From Mesostigma viride (lineage: Eukaryota > Streptophyta > Mesostigmatophyceae > Mesostigmatales > Mesostigmataceae), in the NCBI GenBank assembly GCA_009746045.1, contig RPFO01000154.1, positions 2,222,001-2,286,000 on the forward strand: a stretch of 64,000 nt of DNA. Reading direction: 5' to 3'. Within the stretch, counting starts at the first letter, position 1. Every line of letters starts with the position of its first letter. Shown here piece after piece: positions 57,100-64,000 of this stretch. Below the pieces are notes generated by a model. The model did not search any database and had not been told where the DNA came from. It saw only the letters and a list, made by a program, of their open reading frames with translations. The position numbers were made by a program, and so were the translations under genes.

Positions 57100-57604
57100 C
57101 GAGGCGCTAGGGCTGCGGGTTCGGGATGTGGCTCATCCCGGCCACCCCCTTCTCGAGCCAGGGCCCATGGTCGGTGCCCTTGTGCTGCGCAACCCCAAAA
57201 CTGCGCAGGGGGCGGCCCAGCACGTCCTCGTCCGGGATCCACTTTCTTTGTGGCTCCTGCGACGTCTGACGGCTGGCCAGCCCCCGGATGCACTCCTCTT
57301 TCGAGGCTTAACGTACAGCCAGGCTAGGCAGCAGTGGGAGGCTGTGCAGGCCCGCATGGGCATCCCAGGGATGTTTTCTTTTCACAGCCTCCGGCATGGG
57401 GGGGCGACGCACGACGCCATCGCTGGCGAGTCGCCGGAGGCCATCCAGCTGCGCGGCCGGTGGGCTTCGGCCCTCTCGGTCACGCGCTACATTGGCCTCC
57501 ACCGCAGCCTCCTGGGGCGCGACATCCCACCCGCCCTCTGGGCTCAGTCCCTGGGTTTCGACCCAGCGGCTTTCCGGCGCCACTTCGGTGGCGTCGAGTT
57601 TTGA
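57100..57604 (+). CDS. tyrosine recombinase catalytic domain (partial or 3' exon)
   Basis: Open frame to TGA 57602-57604. It reads EALGLRVRDV at the start, a candidate catalytic Lys in RNPKTAQG, the HxxR box FSFHSLRHGGATHD, then LRGRWASALSVTRYIGLHRS, with Trp in the His/Trp position and the nucleophile Tyr in RYI. This is the order of the phage-integrase fold as used by DIRS, Ngaro and Crypton elements and related algal genes. The first catalytic Arg, normally just before S-E-A-L, is not present. Either the gene is cut at the 57-bp repeat, or this is a last exon starting at TTGCATTAG|CGAGG with a CTAAC branch-like motif upstream. I cannot find the upstream exon. There is no frameshift within the 168 codons seen. 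Confidence 0.7.
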
Positions 57605-57743
57605 CGTCCTCCTGTCTTTATCTCTCGTCTTTTAGCTATCAACTGACCTCACCCTTGTGTGGGAGGTCAGGGGGGAAATGGCTTAACTAACCCGAGGGTG
57701 AACCTGGGTTGGGACAAAGTACCCCCATAGCTAGGTAGTTTAA

Positions 57744-58440
57744 GGGGTCCGGACGGACCTGCCCCCCCCCAAATTGAATACACATGTTTTGCACTCAATA
57801 CCCATGCTGGCAATGCAAATTATGATGGGGGACCATAAATATGACCCTTGGGCATGCATCTGGCTACTTTTTGAGTTCAAGGCCCATCACAATACATGTG
57901 CAGGGAGCTTTTTTTGGCGCGCACACCCCCTAAAAGCACGGATTGCCTAGGACAACCCCCCCACACTTGTGTACCAAACACCATATTCCAGTCAAATCCC
58001 CACCCAGACCAAGGAATGGAGCTAATTTGCAGCACCAAAATCGCACGTCTGGGCATACTTATGCAGTTTACCGAAAAATACGTCTTTTTTGTGACTAAAA
58101 AATAAAAATCAAATCAAATACGCATGGGTTGGGCCCAGGGAGATATAGATAACTTCCACAGGGTGGGAATATCAATGGGACCAATTTTCAGCTCATTCTG
58201 ACCACGTATGTGAACAGCCATCACTTTTGTATGAAAAAAAAAATGCACGAAAATACGGTTTTATGCCAAATGGCTGCACCAATCACAACCTTGCCCACCA
58301 CCAAGTGGGGCAAACAAGGTGCCAGCAAGTTATTTATCATGCAAACTATCTTGGAATTAAAATTCAGGTCATTCTGAGCTAGACTGATGGCATAAACTAG
58401 TGTCCTCAACTACCACCCTGTAAGCCATGCAACATGCAGG
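57744..58440. repeat. left subterminal region, homologous to nested element
   Basis: About 700 AT-rich bases resemble 59523-60200. Shared phrases include AGGTCATTCTGAGCTAG, GCCCACCACCAA and poly(A) runs before TGCACGAAAAT/TGACAGAAAAT. This makes the nested element a relative of its host. Confidence 0.75.
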
Positions 58441-58594
58441 CAAAGGGGTTCCACCAATACATGCATAGACAATCCCCCTGCTGGGGCAGGGCAGAGTCAA
58501 TAAACATCATGAAAGTAAAAATAAACAACACCATGGTCCTACAATGCAACACCCATGATGGCATGAGGCACCTAATAACACATGGCCGCTAGGA

Positions 58595-61500
58595 CTAGTC
58601 CTCATCTGAGCTGTCACCCTCCCCACAGCAGTTGGGGCAAAACCACGGTTCCCGTTCCTGGGGCAGGGTCTTGAGGGTGAGACCAACGCACAGCATGTGA
58701 GCCCCATGCCCATCCACATCCGGGGTGTCGCACAGCAGGAAGGGGTTGGCGTCAGTGCTAGCCGCCCCATGCATTTGATGCACAACACCCTGTCCACGCC
58801 ATCATCAGAGCTGGTACTGCTGGCATCTCCCCCCTCGTCCTCCCCGCTGGCCACATCCTCATAGCCGCATCCATGCTCGTACTTGGCGGCTGCCTCCTTC
58901 TCCTTGGACCAGTTCAGCCCCTTTGCAATCCGCGACCGCTTCTGCTGCCGTCTCTTGAAGTTAGGGTCCCGCTTGGTTTCCTGCTTCAGGGTGCGCTCCT
59001 TCCGCAACGTCTCCAGCTGGTCCGTCACCGCCTCGGTCACCGCTATGCCCAGCTTGGCCGCCAGCACTGACCACCAATCTTCTCCATCACGGGCCTTGAG
59101 CACGCCCATCATGCAGGCATACGGCCAACGCAAACCCGCAAAGCCCCCCTTGCCCCCTGGCGCAAAGCCGATCTGCACAGAGTGGTGGAATTCATTCATG
59201 TTGGACGAGGCATCATGGTTGCAGCGGTCAAGCAGTGCAGGGTTCACATACTTCTCAACGGCGTTGTCCACCACACCACGCACGTCCACAATCACCCCCT
59301 TGCTGGTAGCCTCGGCAGGCGGCAGCCAGCGTCCTCCCTTCCAGCCCGGCCTATTGCTGGTCTTCTTTGCCACGCCACACCAATCCTCCTTCGTCACCTC
59401 CTTAGTCTCCTTGTCCTTGTGGTGGTTGCAGTACGTCTCACACCCGTCGTGCTTGTTGAAACAGTGGTCTATCAGGTTGTGCATTGCCTGTGACAGCCAC
59501 TCCCCCTTCATGTGCCCATTAAGGGGACGGGACACATTGAAAGTGCACTTTTCTGGAAAACAGACCTGTGCATGGGATAAAAATCCAGTTATGCTTGGGA
59601 ACCATAAATATGTGAAAAAAAAAATTTCCAGCCACTTGGGGGTGGTACTACCCCCCAGCATGACCCAGTTATGAGCTAAAAATAGAAAAAGACGCTATTT
59701 TTGGCCGATTTTTCTTAGGAGACTGGGCAAACCAAAAGTGACCAAACTACATATTTTCCTAAAATCCCCACCCTTGCAAATAAATCTGGCTACTCAGGAC
59801 CACAAAATAAGCACGTTTAGACTATTTGATGGGGTTTAGCCCAAAACACGTATTTTTTTGGTCCTAAAAAAATAAATCAAATAGCAGACACATGCAAAAA
59901 TTTCAGTGATGACATTTATACTAGGCCTAGGGTGGGAATTTCACTCTCACAAAGTTTGAGCTCATTCTGAGCACGTTTACTCATGTTGATGGGTGTAAAC
60001 ATGCAAAAAAAAAATGACAGAAAATCCCGCTTATGAGCACAAACAACAGACCTATTACACCCTAGCCCACCACCAACTGGGCCAAACCAAGTCAAATTAA
60101 TTCATTTATGATGTTAAAAAGCTTGCCACAAAATCCCAGGTCATTCTGAGCTAGTTTGCCCTTAGTACATCATGTTATAGCTGCCACCCTGCATGCTTGG
60201 TAAACCGTGGCATGAGGGACACCATAAGCACATTCCTAAGCTTGCCCCCTGCAAATTGGACAGAAGCACGTAAAGCAAATGCTAGAAGCTTGAAGAAGAC
60301 ATCCACCGACTCTTAAATCATTACGCAAGCAGGCATGACCACTTGCGGGAATCACCTCATAGCTAATACCCAGTCATGATGCTAAAGGATAAAAGGGCCA
60401 TCCTTTAATATTGTCATAATAAGCACCTGATCCTTATCATCTAGGAAGCCCCAGCCATGTTTAATGGAAGCAAAACATATAGGAAGGAGATAACTATATC
60501 ACACATGCTCACCTTCCCTACATCTTCACACCTTGTTTTCCAGCAGGCTGAAGAGCCAAGACAAGAGTTTATGAGCTCGCCAGCTCCTTGGAACGTTGAT
60601 GCCGCTCCCAGGCAGCTAGGGTCCTTGACTACGCAATATACAACCATATGAAAAACTCCATAAAACAAAGTGTAGCAGAGCCGCAAAACTGCCCAATCAA
60701 CTCTTGCTAGCTTTAAGAAGCATGGCATACGCAGCATAAGGCAAAACATTGAAACCTGCGGAAAATCAGATAGCGCAACTGCAACAAGTGGCAAACAAAA
60801 TAGCAAGAACGCCCGGAATCGGCGCCAAAGCTTCATGCCAGGAACATTTAGAGCGCAAACAGACTGGGCGGTGACATGCGGCAAATGAACGTACCACGGC
60901 CGGCTTTATTTCCTACCCAGGCGCGCGAGACAGCCAGCCAGCCATGGATGGCTTGACCGCGGATCGCGCAGGCCTGAACGATATCATTTCAGAAATGACG
61001 GGAAATGGCCGCAGATCGAAGCCGCTTAGGATGTTTTCACGGTTTCCATTACTAAACGCTTCTTCCTGCATCAATATAACCCACAAATCTTAAATTCTAC
61101 CGTCGCAGGCACGCATTCTAAATTAATATATGCGGCCAGATTTTCGGATTAGACCCCCGTGCAAATCTGGATTAAGAAAGGCACCGACTTTTCAAATTGT
61201 GCATATCTGGCTATGAAACATCATACTAGTACATCGTTTAAAACCACCGGCGTACATTTTTCGCTTGTCGCCTGGCCGATTAGGCAAATTTTTACGAAAC
61301 GCACGTCGCCATGGCCACCTCCGCACGAGGTGGGCGCATTGTGCACCACAATTTCACGGTCCGGGGGTACCGGCGCGAATTTTTTGGCGCCAAAAAATTC
61401 CGATGTGTCCCGTCCCCTTAATGCGAATGCACCACCTGAAACTGGTACATATGTGGGTGATGACATCATCTGTGAGAACCTTGGGCAGCTTGGACAAGTG

Positions 61501-62952
61501 CTCCTTCCTTGCTTGCAGAAGTGAACCATACAGGCAGTTGCCTAAATGGTTCAGATCTTCCTGCTTGGCTGGCACGTGCTCCGTGAGCTTCTCCTGCACC
61601 ACAGCGTACCAGGATGTGTCACCATCGCTGACCACCTCTGCTGCGTACAGGCGCTGCTGCCTTGGCTTAGCACAATCCCCCCCCTCCCCTCCCTCCCCTC
61701 TCTCCTTGCACACCATGCCAATGTTGAGGCCATCCTGCAGTGACATGAGGTCATTTAAGAGGGCTACCGCCCCCCATGCCTCCATGCTCTTGCTGGACCC
61801 ACCGTGATTCCGCCAGCACACGTGCTCAGACACCTCATCATTGCTACCCCGCGGTTGCTCACACGTGGGGCACCACCTACCTGAGATGTGGATACCAACA
61901 ACCTTCTTGCTGGGGCTATGGATCAAAAGCTGCTGCCCCCACAAACTCTTGAACCCCCTATTGGCCCAGCTCCCATCAAAGCTCACCCTGCAGCCCTGCC
62001 TACCCTTCCCATCCATCTTGAACCGCTTGCACTTCATCTCCATCTCTCGTACCGCCACTCTGTTCTCCTTGATCACCTCAATCAGATGCTCCATGACCAC
62101 CTGCTCCACAGCACGCACATCCTTATCCCACGTGTCGTGCCCACGTGGGAACCTAATGCCAAGCACGACGGAGAGACGCACAAGCTGTTGGCGGGACAAG
62201 CCAAAGAGCACACCTGCACACGCCAGCAGGCTGCTACAAGCATTGCGCCTCACACCCAGCCTCAAATCTGAGTTGGGCTGAAGAAGGGGAAAAGGCTGCC
62301 ACCACGGCTCATTCTCATCACCCGCACCCTTTCCCCTCCCATCCGGGGCCGTGCTCAGCCTGGGCTTGCAGAAGGGATTGGTGCACCACAGCACAACATC
62401 CGAGCAGCTGCCCGCATCGCGCTTTGGCTTCTCCAGCATGCCCAGCTTGAGAGTGAACCCTAAACAGCATGGGCACGGGAGGGCGGCAGCCATGGCCTCC
62501 AGCCCACAAGAATCCACAATAAGCCGGGGCATATCAAAAGGCAAGCCCTTGTCCTCGACAACGGGAGGCAGCACGACAGCATCTCTGACTTGTTTACCAT
62601 GCGGCAGCACTTTCTTGGGCGACGGCCGGTAGTGATGTGGAGGATTCCTCGCTCGCTCCGCACCGGGCAGCACTCCCTCGTCCTCGACAGATGGAGCACC
62701 ACCCGAATCGCCACCAGCTGTCGCCGTCAGCCCTTCCACCACCGCGCTAGCAACCCATTCTACCCGAGTCTGCTCATCCGCGGACTTACGAGGCCGCCCA
62801 CCACGACGTTTGGCCTCATTTGTAGTCCCCGGCGGCCTGCCTCGACCCCTGCGCTCCTCAACAGGCGCAGGCAGCTCCACCCCGGATTCGTGTGCTGCGC
62901 GTTCTTTCTCCCTACGCTCACGTTGAGCTAGCGCGCGTCTATTTCTGGCCAT
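58595..62952 (-). pseudogene. DDE transposase (Kolobok-like), split by insertion and frameshifted
   Basis: Part 1 runs from ATG 62952 to about 61420 (511 codons); part 2 from 59520 to the stop near 58595 (about 308 codons), on either side of the nested element. N-terminus: basic with AT-hook-like GRGRPPG (36-42) and GGRPRK (51-56). Cys pairs CPCC (160-163) and CTNPFC. Catalytic core: VSFDGSW (D326, near 61977), CPTC...HVCWRNHGGSSKSMEAWGA, VSDGDTSW (D443/D445, near 61626), and in part 2 SSNMNEFHHS (Glu near 59193). Part 2 ends in a basic KRRQQKRSR stretch, an acidic/Ser linker and a PHD-like finger (DRVLCIKC ... FLLCDTPDVDGHGAHMLC ... WFCPNCC) broken by a one-base-class frameshift near 58775. 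Removing the nested element to one TTAA joins the two parts in frame. Both lesions make it non-functional as it stands. Confidence 0.82.
59519..61421. mobile_element. nested non-autonomous TTAA element, 1.9 kb
   Basis: TTAA at 59519-59522 and 61418-61421 flanks inverted termini GGGGACGGGACACAT / ATGTGTCCCGTCCCC. The left 700 bp resembles the left end of the host element, and the right 50 bp (GGTACCGGCGCGAATTTTTT, GGCGCCAAAAAATTCCG) resembles its right end. The middle (about 60.3-61.1 kb) is not recognisable and could be captured DNA. A 147-codon minus frame there has no known domain. Confidence 0.85.
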
Positions 62953-62994
62953 GATATTGCGCTAATGCTCTGACGTGCTGGCCGGGGTCAAAAT

Positions 62995-63369
62995 CTACTT
63001 GCGAGCCCTAGACGGTTTGAAGCCGGTGTATTCCCCCCCGGCGTCGGGCCAGCGCTCATGAATGATCGTCTCTACCTCTTCGGGCAACTTTTTCGCTCCG
63101 CCCTTCTCGTCAAACCATTTCATTTCTTTGGCAAAATGCCGGTATGCGGCGTGCCTGAATGCTTTGTTAGAGGCGTCCACCGTTTGCGGGGGACGGTGAT
63201 CCTCTGCAGCTGGGCGATTAATAAGCCATTTCCTACCCAGAATTGGGATTAGCGAGACGTGCAACAAATTATTTTTACGCATCCACACGTACAGCTTCAA
63301 TTGACAATCAACTTCCAGCTCTACGTCCGCGCAACTGTCCGCCATTTCCACCCCGCACACACTTTCCAT
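62995..63369 (-). CDS. small protein encoded by the TTAA transposon
   Basis: 124 codons from ATG 63367-63369 (MESVCGVEMADSC) to the stop at 62995, lying between the right terminus and the transposase, same strand, 42 bases upstream of the transposase ATG. The middle is LKLYVWMRKNNLLHVSLIPI then LGRKWLINRP, followed by a basic, Pro-rich half (YRHFAKEMKWFDEKGGAKKL, GFKPSRARK). I recognise no domain. Its position suggests a second element-encoded protein or a separated N-terminal part of the transposase. No plausible intron joins the two frames, the gap being too short. Confidence 0.5.
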   Translation of the reverse strand: MESVCGVEMADSCADVELEVDCQLKLYVWMRKNNLLHVSLIPILGRKWLINRPAAEDHRPPQTVDASNKAFRHAAYRHFAKEMKWFDEKGGAKKLPEEVETIIHERWPDAGGEYTGFKPSRARK

Positions 63370-63520
63370 TTCGCATTGCGAATTTCTGTGGTCCGGAGTC
63401 ACTTTCGGTACCGGCGGGAATTTTTTGGCGCGAAATAATTCCGGTCCGTCCGGACCCCTTAATTTTTCTTTTTTGCATGTCCTACGTATTTTCGGCTGTT
63501 AGCCATGTAAGGAGATGTGG

Positions 63521-63563
63521 GTAGAGCAGGGGCACAGCTGCTGTGGGCTGGCCCTGCACATTC
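63521..63563 (+). repeat. 43-bp direct repeat, copy 1
   Basis: Identical to 63958-64000, where the window ends, so the repeat may be longer. Core: GCAGGGGCACAGCTGCTGTG. Confidence 0.9.
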
Positions 63564-63729
63564 ACATATGTAGTGTGCTCACCCTAGCATACAGATGGCC
63601 GTGTTGCCATCTGGTAGACATGTCTGTGTTATTCCACCGTATAGAGCTAGCACACATATTGTAATAAATTTGATGTTTTGTGGTGATGCATGCAAAGCAA
63701 AGCAAGGCCAGAAATGGATTTGGTGCTCA

Positions 63730-63786
63730 AGCTATGCTCATCTTATCTATGACTAACCTGCTGAGCGGAGAATGCAACGCCGTATA
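63730..63786 (+). repeat. 57-bp direct repeat, copy 2
   Basis: Second copy of 57033-57089. The two copies enclose the recombinase fragment and the whole TTAA transposon. Confidence 0.9.
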
Positions 63787-63957
63787 GCACCAAAAGAAAA
63801 AATAATTTTAGAAAAAAATATTTTTGTGCTGGCACCCGTACCCCAGCCACCCAGGTAGGGGTTGGCTGGAGAGGTGGTTGCTTTAAAAGGTGGGCTTCCA
63901 TTCTAGGGAAGCAGGTTGTTTCTTTTGCCTCCCACCCTCCCACCCTGGCAAAAGGGG

Positions 63958-64000
63958 GTAGAGCAGGGGCACAGCTGCTGTGGGCTGGCCCTGCACATTC
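63958..64000 (+). repeat. 43-bp direct repeat, copy 2 (cut by window end)
   Basis: Repeats 63521-63563 and runs off the window. The remaining 63464-64000 shows no gene. Confidence 0.9.

Larger units (their letters stand above)
57740..63462 (-). mobile_element. TTAA-flanked DNA transposon, Kolobok-like, 5.7 kb including nested insertion
   Basis: TTAA at 57740-57743 and 63459-63462 flanks perfect 16-bp inverted termini GGGGTCCGGACGGACC. It carries a transposase and a small second ORF, both minus. TTAA duplication plus a DDE transposase of the 'DGSW... GSS..ME..GA... DGD' type points to Kolobok rather than piggyBac or Mutator (8-11 bp TSD). The superfamily call is inference. Confidence 0.8.

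Noticed and set aside
57740-63462. Mutator (MULE) assignment for the TTAA transposon
   Set aside because: The DDE motifs are loosely Mutator-like, but MULEs make 8-11 bp duplications, whereas both the host and the nested element are flanked by TTAA and the frame-restoration test supports 4 bp.

Overview
The window is nuclear DNA of a eukaryote, most likely a green alga (Chlorophyta, perhaps Chlamydomonadales-like; this is inference). The signs are small exons split by long repeat-filled GT-AG introns, a plant/algal-type complex III subunit, TGTAA-type candidate poly(A) signals, and degenerate non-LTR retrotransposons with L1-like ORF1 proteins and restriction-like endonuclease tails. No bacterial operon, rRNA, convincing tRNA or CRISPR array is visible.

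Left part (1-13.5 kb): an intact single-exon gene for QCR7, the 14-kDa subunit of the mitochondrial bc1 complex (minus), sits divergently to a six-exon MDR-family quinone/enoyl reductase gene (plus, 2,037-10,951, 336 aa). The second intron of the MDR gene holds about 1.5 kb of tetranucleotide repeats. A recently duplicated non-coding block follows (11.5-13.5 kb).

Middle (13.5-41.6 kb): gene-poor DNA with a REL-endonuclease retrotransposon remnant (16.0-17.6 kb), a TTAA-bounded TIR element (19.66-21.35 kb) and an L1-like ORF1 pseudogene copy (21.36-23.76 kb). Then come a 670-codon low-complexity hypothetical gene (minus, 24.8-26.8 kb) and, divergent from it, a 13-exon TBC-domain Rab-GAP gene (plus, 27,454-41,633, 546 aa). 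All 13 exons join in phase, and both the IxxDxxR and YCQ catalytic fingers are present. Its introns are packed with minisatellites, a MITE and a short retro-insertion.

Right part (41.7-57 kb): a retrotransposon graveyard. Nested and tandem 5'-truncated insertions of at least four non-LTR lineages are present, many with visible target-site duplications.

Far right (57-63.5 kb): a tyrosine recombinase exon or fragment, then a 5.7-kb TTAA-flanked DNA transposon (Kolobok-like by its DDE motifs and TTAA duplication). Its transposase gene is split by a 1.9-kb non-autonomous relative, itself flanked by TTAA.

The observation I rate highest is that many introns of both spliced genes start with decaying copies ('echoes') of the preceding exon's 3' end together with its 5' splice site. 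This suggests these introns grew by tandem duplication seeded at the exon-donor boundary. Second is the nested TTAA element, whose removal to one TTAA rejoins the transposase reading frame. Third is a shared CTCC(C)-CAAC-GG(G)AG 3' stem-loop on different LINE families, including insertions as short as 38 bp with clear target-site duplications.
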